Numbered from the stretch's first letter, positions 36,676-46,949 are shown. The stretch is DNA of 64,000 nucleotides from an uncultured Blautia sp. (GCA_900541985.1 UQLX01000004.1:1-64000); one strand, 5' to 3'. The notes: generated by a model from the letters alone, not told the origin. A program made the numbers and translations.

Positions 36676-38786
36676 TTTCTCTTCCTTTCAATAAAACGTT
36701 TAATTTTGCCCGGAATAAAAAGAATAATATGACCCAGTTTATATGACCAGCTAGCAAGCAGTTCTGCATTCTTTTTTTCCAGATCAGCTTTACATTTTTC
36801 CAGATTGTTTTTATTTACCTCCAAATCATCAATTCTTTTTTTCAGATTACTGTTTTCGTTTTTTAAATTTTGCCCCTGTTCTTTCGTAACCTGCAAATCA
36901 AATTCTTTTTTATATCTGAGCGTTTTTTCGTTATCCCATGCATTTTTTGTCCATGTAAGCGCTCTCTTCTGGTCTGCGGCATCACAGACATAGAAATAAA
37001 ACGGAATTCCATAAGGCATTTTCTCTGCCTCTTCTCGCAGTTCTTTTAAGTCCATAACAGATAATTGTCCGCAAATGTAGTTTCTTGATCTTAGCATCTG
37101 CGTAAGAAGTGCAGAGTAAAGTTCGGACTCTCTTTGAAAATCTTTTTGTTCCATAAAGGAAGATAATTCTCGCATCACAATATAGGAGGAATATGCATGC
37201 TGAATCACTTTACTTCCAGTCATCACGGAATTTTCCCGTACACGTCTTTTATAAAAATTAGAATTTATATACTTTACAGATCTGGCAAGTATCAAAGCTT
37301 CTATAGTAAATAAATTATCTTCCTGTATAATTCCTTCGTAAAAAGTAATTTCCCCTTTTTCAATGACCTCTCTGTTTATCAGATATAACCAGACTGCCGG
37401 CTTAAACTCTGCCGCAAATACTGTTTTGATAAAGAACTCTTTTCCACTCATTTTACCGGAATAATCAGTATTTCTTTTATAATAATTGATATTTATGTTT
37501 TTGGGGAGGTCGCTGTTTTCATAAAATGGCTCTGCACTAAAAAGAACCATATCCAAACAATATTGTTCTGCCTCATTAAAACAGATTTCCAAAGTTCTTC
37601 TCTCAAGGATATCATCACTGTCAAAAAAATAAATATATTTGCCGGAAGCTTTTTGAATCCCCAAATTTCTGGCTGAAGATGCTCCTCCGTTTTCTTTCCG
37701 AAATACTTTAATTCTGGAATCCGTTTTTGCATAACGCTCCAGAATCTCTGGTGAGTTATCCGAAGACCCGTCATCCACACAGATAATCTCAATTTCTTTT
37801 AAGCTTTGTTCAACAATAGATTTCAGAGCTTCTTCCAGATATTTTTCAGCATTATATACTGGTATAATAACACTTATTTTGGCTTTGTCCCATTTTTCTT
37901 CTTTTTTATCCGGCTTCCATTCACTGAAATCCACTAATGTGGTATTTATTCTTTTATCGTCTGATTTTTTCATCCAGGATTCTTCCGGTTCACTTCCCAT
38001 AATTTTCAACATATAGTCAAAATTCTTTTTTTTAGAAAACCAATTCCCTGGATGACCTAAAATGCCCAATTCATAAAACAAACTTTTTTTTAATTTCAGG
38101 CATAGTTCTCGAAAACTTTCAAAATCTTTCTGTCTGTCCAGCGCAATCAAACACTGATCCAGAGCAACATTCACAAAGTTTTTTTCCGTCTCTTTAAATT
38201 TTCCCCTTTTTATCAGTTCTGATTTTAATGCTGTCAATGTTTCAATACATCCGTTTTTTTCAAAGAAGCTATTTTCATGCTCTTCCATCTTAAATGTCAG
38301 ACTATCAGAAACTATTGTAATTCTGCCTGCACATGCCATTGCCATATAAGAGAAATACAACTCATCTTCCTTTTCACACAGCTGAAAATGAATATCATAT
38401 TTTTCGATAAAATCACGTCTATACAGTTTATTCCACAAAGTCGGTAAAATATATTCAACAGCATCCTCTGAAATGTCACTGCAGCTAAAAGTTTCTTTCG
38501 AGGGAAAATTCTCCTTTTTTATTTCGGAATTACATATACAGATATCCGCCTGTACCTTTTCAGCTTTCTCAAAAAGAGTTTCCAGAGCATCCTGTTCATA
38601 TCTTATATTTATATCCGGAAAAAAAATGTATTTTCCTTCTGCTATTTTCAGTTTATCATTTCTGGCACGATTATTCTTCTCGTCATAAAAAAGAAATTCT
38701 ACATCGTGCATTGTTTGCTTGTCTAAATTATTCTGATATTGATTTTCCTTATACCCAGGACAAATCACAGATATTTTTACTGACAT
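36672..38786 (-). CDS. Two-domain family 2 glycosyltransferase with C-terminal coiled coil
   Basis: A 704-residue protein. Residues 1-230 are a degenerate GT-A domain (ISVICPGYKENQYQ, with a shortened nucleotide loop and YIFFPDINIRYEQDAL in place of the usual DDD motif). Residues about 305-560 are a canonical GT2 domain with VSVIIPVYNAEKYLEEAL-type start, IEIICVDDGSSDNSPEIL and KYIYFFDSDDIL. A coiled coil (about 640-680) follows, ending in a basic tail with YKLGHIILFIPGKIKRF. The N-terminal domain has probably lost catalysis. It probably adds sugars to a lipid-linked intermediate at the inner membrane face. It overlaps tagD and lies 29 bases after glf. Confidence 0.88.
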   Translation of the reverse strand: MSVKISVICPGYKENQYQNNLDKQTMHDVEFLFYDEKNNRARNDKLKIAEGKYIFFPDINIRYEQDALETLFEKAEKVQADICICNSEIKKENFPSKETFSCSDISEDAVEYILPTLWNKLYRRDFIEKYDIHFQLCEKEDELYFSYMAMACAGRITIVSDSLTFKMEEHENSFFEKNGCIETLTALKSELIKRGKFKETEKNFVNVALDQCLIALDRQKDFESFRELCLKLKKSLFYELGILGHPGNWFSKKKNFDYMLKIMGSEPEESWMKKSDDKRINTTLVDFSEWKPDKKEEKWDKAKISVIIPVYNAEKYLEEALKSIVEQSLKEIEIICVDDGSSDNSPEILERYAKTDSRIKVFRKENGGASSARNLGIQKASGKYIYFFDSDDILERRTLEICFNEAEQYCLDMVLFSAEPFYENSDLPKNININYYKRNTDYSGKMSGKEFFIKTVFAAEFKPAVWLYLINREVIEKGEITFYEGIIQEDNLFTIEALILARSVKYINSNFYKRRVRENSVMTGSKVIQHAYSSYIVMRELSSFMEQKDFQRESELYSALLTQMLRSRNYICGQLSVMDLKELREEAEKMPYGIPFYFYVCDAADQKRALTWTKNAWDNEKTLRYKKEFDLQVTKEQGQNLKNENSNLKKRIDDLEVNKNNLEKCKADLEKKNAELLASWSYKLGHIILFIPGKIKRFIERKRK

Positions 38787-38815
38787 TTAGATGGCCCCTC
38801 TCTATTCATTCCAAA

Positions 38816-39937
38816 TTACAATTGTCTTTGATACATATCCAAAGCAGAAGCAATCACAGCATCCATATCATAATATTTATATTCTCCAAGCCGTCCCCCA
38901 AAAATCACCTGCTTTTCCTTTTCTGCCATTTCCTTATATTTATTATATAAAATACTGTTTTTTTCATCATTTACCGGATAATAAGGTTCATCTCCCGGTT
39001 TCCATTCTGAACTGTATTCACGACTGATTACTGTCTTTGGAAGATCATTCCCCTCTTCATCTTTTCCAAATTCAAACCATTTATGTTCAATAATTCTGGT
39101 CCACGGTGTTTCTGCATCTGTATAGTTTACTGCTGCATTTCCCTGAAAATTAGGTTGGTTCAATATCTCCGTCTCAAAACGTACAGAACGATATTCCAAA
39201 TGTCCCAATTGGTAATCAAAATACGCATCTATCGGACCCGTATATACAATCTTCTCAGCCAAAGAATCGTATTCTTCTTTCTTTTTAAGATAATCCTCAC
39301 CAAGACGAACCTCTATTCCGTCCAGCATATTCTGCACCATCTTTGTATAGCCGCCTATCGGTATTCCCTGATAAAGAGCATTAAAATAGTTATTATCAAA
39401 AGTCAGCCGAACCGGAAGGCGTTTGATAATAAATGCCGGAAGTTCTTTACAGCTCCGTCCCCATTGTTTTTCTGTGTATCCTTTAATCAGCTTCTCAAAA
39501 ATATCTTTCCCCACCAGAGAAATCGCCTGTTCCTCCAGATTTTTCGGTTCTGTAATTCCCGCCTGCTGCTTTTGTTCTTCAATTTTTGCCTCTGCTTCTC
39601 CAGGAGTAACTACTCCCCACATTTTGTTAAAAGTATACATGTTAAATGGAAGAGAATATAGCTCCCCATGATAATTTGCCACCGGACTGTTGGTAAAACG
39701 ATTAAATTCTGCAAATTGATTTACATACTCCCATACTTTTTTATTGTTTGTATGAAAAATATGCGCGCCATACTTATGAACATGGATTCCTTCGATTTTT
39801 TCTGTATAAACATTTCCTCCAATGCAGGAACGTTTATCAATAACAAGCACTGATTTTCCCGCTTTTTTTGCCTCATTGGCAAAAACCGCGCCATATAAGC
39901 CAGCTCCTACTATTAGATAATCATATTTATTTCTCAT
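38816..39937 (-). CDS. glf: UDP-galactopyranose mutase
   Basis: Flavoenzyme converting UDP-galactopyranose to UDP-galactofuranose. The 373-residue protein starts with the FAD-binding YDYLIVGAGLYGAVFANEA, has the GGNVYTE segment, KYGAHIFHTNN, and the active-site YTEKQWGRSCKELPAFIIKRLPVR stretch, then YTGPIDAYFDYQLGHLEYRS. All expected motifs are present. It predicts galactofuranose residues in the polymer made by the flanking glycosyltransferases. A terminator lies upstream, so it probably has its own promoter in 39938-40015, though no clean boxes were found. Confidence 0.96.
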   Translation of the reverse strand: MRNKYDYLIVGAGLYGAVFANEAKKAGKSVLVIDKRSCIGGNVYTEKIEGIHVHKYGAHIFHTNNKKVWEYVNQFAEFNRFTNSPVANYHGELYSLPFNMYTFNKMWGVVTPGEAEAKIEEQKQQAGITEPKNLEEQAISLVGKDIFEKLIKGYTEKQWGRSCKELPAFIIKRLPVRLTFDNNYFNALYQGIPIGGYTKMVQNMLDGIEVRLGEDYLKKKEEYDSLAEKIVYTGPIDAYFDYQLGHLEYRSVRFETEILNQPNFQGNAAVNYTDAETPWTRIIEHKWFEFGKDEEGNDLPKTVISREYSSEWKPGDEPYYPVNDEKNSILYNKYKEMAEKEKQVIFGGRLGEYKYYDMDAVIASALDMYQRQL

Positions 39938-40015
39938 TTTTGATCCTCATCTTTCTAATAAAGTTTTACATTAATTAACTTCATTGTCACATATTCAAAA
40001 AAAAATATCAAGTAC

Positions 40016-40060
40016 AAAACCTCCAAAACGACATAATTCAACTCTCGTTTTGAAGGTTTT
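40016..40060 (-). terminator. Terminator between the GT2-GT4 fusion gene and glf
   Basis: Long imperfect stem AAAACCTCCAAAACG/CGTTTTGAAGGTTTT (one mismatch), 15-base loop; on the minus strand a run of nine T follows about 10 bases later. Confidence 0.6.
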
Positions 40061-40066
40061 CAATAA

Positions 40067-42526
40067 TTATCCTATAATTTTTTTTACAATCTTCATAATA
40101 CTTCTTGGAATGAACATAATCACTTTTCCAATTTTAAACGTTGCCGTCTTTTTCACATTTTTCAATTTCTCATTTTGTTCAGTTAGTCTTTTGTTTTTTT
40201 CCCTGAGTTTTTTTATTTCTTTATTTAAGGACTCAACTTTATTATTCAGTCTTCCAACTGCAAAATCTTTACCTATCTTAGAATATAAAGTTATATATTT
40301 AAACAAAATGGTCTCTATCTCATCTGGATTTTTATTGTTTCCTTTCTGTTCATCTCCAAAAATACCTTCAAAAAATTCTTTCCACTCGGTTCCGATATCG
40401 ATCTGTTCCAGCTCTTCGATCTGTTCACGCCCCTCCATTCCTATCTGCTTTGACATGGAAGGATTTTTCAACAGTTCAATCACTTTTTCAGCAAGCAAAT
40501 CAGAACGTCTCTGCGATACCTGAATAACCCCTCTTCCGTCCTGGGTCAATGTAAGCCACGGAATCTCATAAGTTACAATAGGTAAACCATATGCCATTGC
40601 CTCACAAAATACCAACGAAAATCCTTCATATTCTGATGTTCCTATCAATACAGATGCCTGTTGATAATATTTTTCTATCTCTAAGGTAAATCCAACCTGT
40701 ATAATGTTCTCCTGTAAATGGAACCTTTCTATCAATTCATCCAGTTCTCTTTTTACCTCTGGCTCTCCATCCCCGATAAAATATAACTTTACATCAGGAA
40801 TCGCTTTTACTATATGGCTCATCATATAAACCACATCCAAAGGTCTTTTTTCTCCTGATATCCGTCCTACCCATACAATTGTATTCTCATTGCGCTCAGT
40901 CACCCCTGTTGACCGAGCAGAAAATGTAAGCGGATTACATATGCATCTAGTATATTGGGCAAAAGAACTTACAAGCCTCTGGTCAACCTCTGAAAGTACC
41001 ACTGCCCCATCACAGATCTGATAATTGTACATCATTTCTGCAAATTTGTTTCCTGCTGTACGAACACGGTAAGGTAAGCAGGTAAAACTGTGACAGTGAA
41101 TCACAAATGCCGGTTTAGAGGGCTGTCCTTTTACACTGAGCATATCCCAGAACACGCAGGGTGCAACCCACATTCCAGTCACCACGACATCTATCTGATG
41201 CTCCCGTATTACTCTCTCCCAGCCAAGATATCTTTCTACATACAGCTTTCCTGTATTTTTATCATGTGCGGGGATATAGGCTCTTTGTACTGCCGGATTC
41301 AATTCATATTCTTCTATTTCCTGTTTGTCATCGTCTGCATCCGTAATCAAGACAACTTTGTATAATCTGTTTCCTTCCTCATCGCACATGTCAGCCCATA
41401 TATTACATAGTGAAGCAACAACTCTCTGGGCTCCTCCATTTTTGATTGAACGATAATACATTGCAACTGTTTTGGGATAGCCCGATTCTCTTTTTTTATG
41501 GTTAAAATAATCAACCTCTGCTATCTTCTCTGCAGTATCATCTGATTTATCCCAGTTCTGTTCAGCTAATTTACCAATGGTATCTTTTAATCCCCAGGTG
41601 TCTGCAAGTTTCCTGAATCCCTCTGATAAATCTTCTATCAGAAGGTTTGCTTTCCAGCGATTCACACATTCTCCCAGAAAATGATCATAAATCGTATTAA
41701 GAATCGATAAATATTTGTCACTCTGATTTTGCTGTTCTGTAAATTCCTTTAAGGATTCCCATACTCTTTTTTCGGTTAAAAGAATATCAAAATTATCCAG
41801 AGTAATATAATTTCTTCCTGTAACACCCAGACCAAATTTATATTGATATAACGGTTCTTCGATCCCCTGATAGGATCTGGAATAATATGAGATCAGAAAA
41901 AATGCATATAAATCCTGTGCCTTTGGAAATGCACCATCTTTTACTTTTGAAAATGCTTTTCGGCATATATCACCTTTATAAATTTTATTCCATAAACTAA
42001 ATCCAAATTTTCTTTCCTCCCAGCAGGAGAAAATCAGATTTTCTGATTCTATCCGATCTCTGTATGGTTCCAATAATCGCTGATTCATTTGGATTCGCGC
42101 TTCTGAAACACCCGCACAATTTACAATTGTAGTACCAAACTGTACCATATCCGTGCAGAATAATTCAATTGCGTCATAAGCCTTTTCGCATGCTTCCGGA
42201 TACAGTTCATCATCACCATCCAGAAACATTACATATTTACCACGAGAAGCCAGAACACCGTCTTTTCTGGACTGTGAAGTACTTAAATTTTCTTTATGAA
42301 ATATGGAAACAATCCTTTTGTCTTTCTCGGCATATTCCTGCACGATCTCTGCTGAAGAATCTTCCGAGCAATCTTCCACACAAATAATTTCTATATCCTT
42401 CAAAGTTTGTCTGCATACACTGTCCAGACATTCCCTTAAATATTTTTCCACATTACATACCGGAATAATTACTGAAACCTTTATTTCTGTATTATTTTTA
42501 TCATCTGTTCCATATTTCGTTTCCAT
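40067..42526 (-). CDS. GT2-GT4 fusion glycosyltransferase
   Basis: An 819-residue fusion. Residues about 15-300 are a GT-A family 2 domain (KVSVIIPVCNVEKYLRECL, IICVEDCSEDSSAEIV, YVMFLDGDDEL). Residues about 360-720 are a GT-B family 4 domain with NGGAQRVVASL at its start, NTIVWVGRISGEKRPLDVV, and the EX7E-type motif TSEYEGFSLVFCEAMAYGLP. A coiled coil and a tail (FKIGKVIMFIPRSIMKIV) end the protein. Two catalytic domains suggest two consecutive sugar transfers. GAGGAGGGG immediately before the ATG at 42526 decides the start; an ATG 12 codons upstream lacks it. It is followed by a terminator before glf. Confidence 0.88.
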   Translation of the reverse strand: METKYGTDDKNNTEIKVSVIIPVCNVEKYLRECLDSVCRQTLKDIEIICVEDCSEDSSAEIVQEYAEKDKRIVSIFHKENLSTSQSRKDGVLASRGKYVMFLDGDDELYPEACEKAYDAIELFCTDMVQFGTTIVNCAGVSEARIQMNQRLLEPYRDRIESENLIFSCWEERKFGFSLWNKIYKGDICRKAFSKVKDGAFPKAQDLYAFFLISYYSRSYQGIEEPLYQYKFGLGVTGRNYITLDNFDILLTEKRVWESLKEFTEQQNQSDKYLSILNTIYDHFLGECVNRWKANLLIEDLSEGFRKLADTWGLKDTIGKLAEQNWDKSDDTAEKIAEVDYFNHKKRESGYPKTVAMYYRSIKNGGAQRVVASLCNIWADMCDEEGNRLYKVVLITDADDDKQEIEEYELNPAVQRAYIPAHDKNTGKLYVERYLGWERVIREHQIDVVVTGMWVAPCVFWDMLSVKGQPSKPAFVIHCHSFTCLPYRVRTAGNKFAEMMYNYQICDGAVVLSEVDQRLVSSFAQYTRCICNPLTFSARSTGVTERNENTIVWVGRISGEKRPLDVVYMMSHIVKAIPDVKLYFIGDGEPEVKRELDELIERFHLQENIIQVGFTLEIEKYYQQASVLIGTSEYEGFSLVFCEAMAYGLPIVTYEIPWLTLTQDGRGVIQVSQRRSDLLAEKVIELLKNPSMSKQIGMEGREQIEELEQIDIGTEWKEFFEGIFGDEQKGNNKNPDEIETILFKYITLYSKIGKDFAVGRLNNKVESLNKEIKKLREKNKRLTEQNEKLKNVKKTATFKIGKVIMFIPRSIMKIVKKIIG

Positions 42527-42564
42527 TTTCCCCTCCTCAAAACCCCGTATCTTTTTTATCATAT

Positions 42565-44706
42565 TTACTTTCTTTTTTTCAGAGCCTTTTTTATCTTAAT
42601 CGGAATTCGCATAATCATCTTACCCACCTTATAGGTCGTTGAATTTTCCAGTTCGTATACTCTTTTTTCCATATTTGTTGTTCCACGCAGACATTCTCTA
42701 TGATAAAAGGCTTCCGGATTTGCCATAAGCAGTTCCAGGTTTTTCAGCTTTTCATCATCAAACACTGTTCTGTCAAGTTCGCCGTCCTTATCTGCCTGTT
42801 TAAATTCTTCACTGATATCCAGAACATACTGGTGCTTAAATTTCACATTGATTCTGCCCAGGGTAAACATATAATTGTTAAATTTTTTCAGTGTATAATA
42901 AGCTTTAAATCTGTTCCATAATTCTTCATTCTGAGACAGAATATTTTTTATATATTTATATTCCTCATTCATACAGTAAACTTTTTCCGGATTGTTTACA
43001 GAAGAATTTGGATTATCTCTCCGGTTTCTATAATAGGGAGTGTCCAGAATCATTGCCCTCTGAGCATAACAGAACGTCTGGATCCAGAATCCATTGTCCT
43101 GGAAGGATGCTCCCGGTGTTTCATGATGACGAATATTATTTTTGTCAAGGAATTCCTTTTTATAAATACCGCTCCAGGTATTCATTACATATTTTAATGC
43201 CTCTGGCTCCTTACTTGGATTAAATACAACATTATACTTTTCTTTTAATGGTGTCAGGTGATTATAGGTCAGATGCATACTTTCGTCATCATCTGTAACA
43301 AACCGGTAAAAATCAGCCTTTACAAAATCAAGGTCATACTCTTTTGCTTTCAGATAAAGATCTTCAAACATATTTAACGGTACATAATCATCCGGCTCTA
43401 CAATACCGATATATTCGCCTGTGGCCTTATCAAAGCCGATATTCATACCAACTCCATAGCCCTCATTCTTTTTATCAACGACTACAATACGGGGATCTGC
43501 ATCTGCATAAGCCTGCAAAATTTCCATAGATCTGTCAGTAGATCCGTCGTTGATACATATAATCTCAATATCTTCCAGAGTCTGTCTCACAATACTTTCC
43601 ATACACTCTTCCAGATATTCCTGTACATTATAAATTGGAACAACAACAGAAACCTTCGGCATATTGGTTTTTTCCTGAAGATATTTTTTTTGTAAAAGCT
43701 GTCTCTCTTCTAATTTTGAACCATGTTGTATTACATATTCCTCAAATTCACTCATACGGATCTCCTGAAATATTTTATAATTTTTTTTATTATAATCGTA
43801 AAAAAACGCTTCTTCTTTTCCGGCAATTCCCAGCTTTTCAAAGCCTTCTTTTTTCAACGTATCAAAAACAATTCTTTTTGCCGACATATCTCTGATAGAA
43901 TTCATATTATATATACAGCCGGCTAAAACCTTATTTACATAACTGCGTTCTACTGTCTCATAAAAATTATTTTTTTCAAGAAAATCTCTTACTGCATAAA
44001 ATGCAGTAAGAAAATCAAGCGGATACTTATAATTGGTAGCCTGACAGTTGTTTTTCATTCCCACGCGATAATATACCAGTTTCTTTTCCAGTAATGTAAT
44101 CCTGTCTGCCAGCATCATACAGGAAGCCACAAATAAAAAGTCATTGGTCCTGAAAATCTCCTGAAACTTCAGATCATGCTTTTTCACCAGCTCATGGCTG
44201 ATTAATTTATTCCATGCCCAGTTCTGAAAAGAGTCCAGAATATGATCCGGCATGTCTTTATAGGAAAATACCTTTTTTCGAGGAGCATTTTCTTTTTTAA
44301 AGGACCCGAGATCATAAGTAGTTTCCCTGGTTTTATCATTATAACGCAGTACCTGATAAACACAGATCTGCGCATTTGTCTCCTTACATGTTTTATAGGT
44401 TTCTTCCAGCATTCCGGATGCAAAAAAATCATCTGAATCCAGTAAGGACAAAAATTCTCCCTGCGCCACAGCAAGCCCCTTGTTTCTGGCTGCTCCGGCT
44501 CCTTTATTTTGCTGGGTCAGAACTTTTACTCTTTGGTCTTTTTTTTCATATTCACGTAAAATTTCAAGAGATCCGTCTGTAGACCCATCATCTACACAGA
44601 TTAATTCTATCTCTTTTAATGTCTGATTCAAAATTGATTCCATGCACTCTCTTAAATAAGACTGTACGTTATATACCGGTATAATCACAGATACTTTTAC
44701 ATTCAT
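42565..44706 (-). CDS. Double GT2 glycosyltransferase
   Basis: A 713-residue protein with two complete GT-A family 2 domains. The first (residues about 3-250) has VSVIIPVYNVQSYLREC, ELICVDDGSTDGSLEIL and EFLSLLDSDDFF; the second (about 350-600) has VSVVVPIYNVQEYLEEC, EIICINDGSTDRSMEIL and EYIGIVEPDDYV, with Glu-Pro-Asp-Asp in place of DxDD. The C-terminal tail reads TYKVGKMIMRIPIKIKKALKKRK, like those of its neighbours. The start at 44706 overlaps the previous stop by one base (TAATG) and has AAGGAG upstream; the ORF is open 15 codons earlier. Probable role: assembly of surface polysaccharide repeats. Confidence 0.9.
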   Translation of the reverse strand: MNVKVSVIIPVYNVQSYLRECMESILNQTLKEIELICVDDGSTDGSLEILREYEKKDQRVKVLTQQNKGAGAARNKGLAVAQGEFLSLLDSDDFFASGMLEETYKTCKETNAQICVYQVLRYNDKTRETTYDLGSFKKENAPRKKVFSYKDMPDHILDSFQNWAWNKLISHELVKKHDLKFQEIFRTNDFLFVASCMMLADRITLLEKKLVYYRVGMKNNCQATNYKYPLDFLTAFYAVRDFLEKNNFYETVERSYVNKVLAGCIYNMNSIRDMSAKRIVFDTLKKEGFEKLGIAGKEEAFFYDYNKKNYKIFQEIRMSEFEEYVIQHGSKLEERQLLQKKYLQEKTNMPKVSVVVPIYNVQEYLEECMESIVRQTLEDIEIICINDGSTDRSMEILQAYADADPRIVVVDKKNEGYGVGMNIGFDKATGEYIGIVEPDDYVPLNMFEDLYLKAKEYDLDFVKADFYRFVTDDDESMHLTYNHLTPLKEKYNVVFNPSKEPEALKYVMNTWSGIYKKEFLDKNNIRHHETPGASFQDNGFWIQTFCYAQRAMILDTPYYRNRRDNPNSSVNNPEKVYCMNEEYKYIKNILSQNEELWNRFKAYYTLKKFNNYMFTLGRINVKFKHQYVLDISEEFKQADKDGELDRTVFDDEKLKNLELLMANPEAFYHRECLRGTTNMEKRVYELENSTTYKVGKMIMRIPIKIKKALKKRK

Positions 44707-45851
44707 TATTTTTTTCTCCTTTTTTTGAGCATCCTTCGCAGCGTCACCCATAATGACTTTGCAGTTTTATATACTGCATTATTCTTTGTATCCTGTTCAG
44801 CCTGTCTCGCTCTTTTAAACCAGTAAGTTTTTTCTTCTTTCAACATTTGAACTTCATGAAATAAATACTCACCGGCATTGTCTTTCCGCATATTCAGATA
44901 CAGTTCATATTTATCTTTGTTGCAGGAATAACACTGTTCCCGTTCAAAATCTAAAAGATCAAACTCCTGAAGCATTTCATTTTTCAGTTTCTCATATACT
45001 TTAAAAAAAGATTCCGCCGTCTTTAAAGATTCCAGATTATAAAAGCCCACATCTACTACATAATTTTTGAAGCTTAACTCCACATCGGAATAAACGCCTG
45101 ATTCTATAAGTTTGCTTTTTACTGCAGCCAGCGCCTTATACCAGTCCCACGGAGTACTTGCATTAGCTGTCTGAAGACTGTTCTCCCATTTACGATAATT
45201 AACCAGCTTTTCTTCTAAAACCGTAATACGTTTCGCTAATACCATTGACACACATACAAAAAACAAATCGTTAGAACGATGAAGAGGCATAAATTCCAGA
45301 TGATTTTCCAAAATAAACTCTCTTCGGAATAATTTTGTCCATGGACACCCGGTACTGATGTTCAATACGTACGGGCAGGATTTACCCTCGTATGGAATCT
45401 GTCCAGGTACATAGTCTTTTTTCAACATATGTCCGGCTTCTATAAATGATTTCGATTCCTCATAATACAGCCGTGCATCAAACAGACAAATATCCGCCTT
45501 ATCCTCCCGTATTCTCTGCAGGGTATGTTCTATTAACTGCGCTTCAAAAAAATCATCTCCGTCAAGAAAAAGAAGATATTCTCCGGAAGCTTTTTCTATC
45601 CCCTTGTTCCGCATTAATCCGGCTTTTCCACAATGAGGCATTTGAATCAGTTGAATTCTGCTGTCTGAAGCCAGCAGCCTTTTTATAGCAGGCACTGTTT
45701 CATCTGTAGATCCGTCATCTACACAGATAACCTCAAAGTTCTTATATGTCTGCGCCAGAAGGCTCTGCAGGCACTGCTCTATATATTTTTCCACATTGTA
45801 TGTAGGTATAATTACAGAAACATCCGGAATATCATAATTGCATGAATTCAT
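44706..45851 (-). CDS. GT2 family glycosyltransferase
   Basis: A 381-residue, single-domain GT-A enzyme: DVSVIIPTYNVEKYIEQCL at the start, FEVICVDDGSTDETVPAI, and the metal-binding EYLLFLDGDDFFEAQ. It ends in a basic tail (VYKTAKSLWVTLRRMLKKRRKK) related to but shorter than those of the neighbouring enzymes. Its ATG follows the acyltransferase stop codon directly (TAA-ATG) with GGAGG upstream, and its own stop overlaps the next start, so four genes from 46871 to 42565 form one tightly coupled unit. Donor and acceptor sugars are unknown. Confidence 0.9.
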   Translation of the reverse strand: MNSCNYDIPDVSVIIPTYNVEKYIEQCLQSLLAQTYKNFEVICVDDGSTDETVPAIKRLLASDSRIQLIQMPHCGKAGLMRNKGIEKASGEYLLFLDGDDFFEAQLIEHTLQRIREDKADICLFDARLYYEESKSFIEAGHMLKKDYVPGQIPYEGKSCPYVLNISTGCPWTKLFRREFILENHLEFMPLHRSNDLFFVCVSMVLAKRITVLEEKLVNYRKWENSLQTANASTPWDWYKALAAVKSKLIESGVYSDVELSFKNYVVDVGFYNLESLKTAESFFKVYEKLKNEMLQEFDLLDFEREQCYSCNKDKYELYLNMRKDNAGEYLFHEVQMLKEEKTYWFKRARQAEQDTKNNAVYKTAKSLWVTLRRMLKKRRKK

Positions 45852-46871
45852 TTATTTCCTCCGCATTACAATTCTGGAAAGACCAGAAGTAATTTCTCCT
45901 ATCGGAACAGGTACTGCCAGTCCAACAACTGTGTATATAATCCACAGTCCGCCCGTTGTCTTGTATGGAGGATAAAAATCCATCATCTGAGATACCGGTA
46001 CCTGATCCATGTAAAGTTGTATCACAGCAACAATCCTAAACGCTACAAACTGCCAGATTACAATGTGAATACTTTTCTCCCCCAAAAAACTCAGGATATT
46101 TTTTATCCTTACTGTTCTTCTTTCCACAATTTTAGAAATATAAACAGTAGCATAAGAAGCAAAAAATGCACCAATAACAAATAAAATCGGATACGAATAT
46201 TTATTTGCCCCCATATTAATGGAATTGTAATATCCTATCACTATAAATATTAAAACCGAAAAACTAAAGAGAACCCTGGTATCATAAACAGATAATTGTT
46301 CCTTCCAATCCTTTATAGCCCGGCCGACAGCAAAGAAAAAAGATAAAATCATTGTTCTGCTCATCAAATACGGGAAAGTAACCTCAAATCCCAGAATAGC
46401 CACACTTCCAAACAATAGCGCCAGAATTATGCTTTTGCTTTTTACGCAGGGTATATAATAATCCATCAGCTTATAGCAGACAGAAACAAGAAACAATGCC
46501 CCCAGAAACCAGGTGGCGCCAAAAAAATCTCCGTCTTTATCTAATGTCAGCATAATTCTTATTATTTTTTTCCAGAAATAACTTCCCGTATATTCTCTGA
46601 TATGAAATACAGAGCGCAATACAACAGATAGTATGTTCCAAACCACAAAAGGTATATACAAAGATTGTATTTTTTTAATGATAAACTGTTTCGGCGTATT
46701 TTTACTGTTAAATAAATACCCTGAAATCAAAAAAAACAGGGGCATATGGAACTGATACATATAACTGGTAAACGGTCCTTTTGCATGTGCCCAGACAACA
46801 AGCAGAATACCAATTCCTTTTGCAATATCAAGAAATTCCAAACGTCCCTTTTTTTGTACTGCTAATCCCAT
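45852..46871 (-). CDS. Acyltransferase 3 family membrane protein
   Basis: A 339-residue membrane protein with about ten helices. The family hallmarks are near the N-terminus: RLEFLDIAKGIGILLVVWAHAKG with the conserved His, and FHMPLFFLISGYLF. Such enzymes O-acetylate (or acylate) exported polysaccharides. AGAGGT precedes the ATG, and it is contiguous with the GT2 gene downstream. A 78-base AT-rich gap separates it from the second acyltransferase gene upstream. Confidence 0.88.
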   Translation of the reverse strand: MGLAVQKKGRLEFLDIAKGIGILLVVWAHAKGPFTSYMYQFHMPLFFLISGYLFNSKNTPKQFIIKKIQSLYIPFVVWNILSVVLRSVFHIREYTGSYFWKKIIRIMLTLDKDGDFFGATWFLGALFLVSVCYKLMDYYIPCVKSKSIILALLFGSVAILGFEVTFPYLMSRTMILSFFFAVGRAIKDWKEQLSVYDTRVLFSFSVLIFIVIGYYNSINMGANKYSYPILFVIGAFFASYATVYISKIVERRTVRIKNILSFLGEKSIHIVIWQFVAFRIVAVIQLYMDQVPVSQMMDFYPPYKTTGGLWIIYTVVGLAVPVPIGEITSGLSRIVMRRK

Positions 46872-46949
46872 ACTTACCTCTTAAAACTTTTTTTGTAAGT
46901 ATAACATATGTTTTTTATGATAGCAAGATTTGCTATTATTTTTTTAATT

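Noticed and set aside
36805..36993. Phe-rich plus-strand frame opposite the glycosyltransferase coiled coil
   Set aside because: It is the antisense of Lys/Glu-rich codons, with no start signal.
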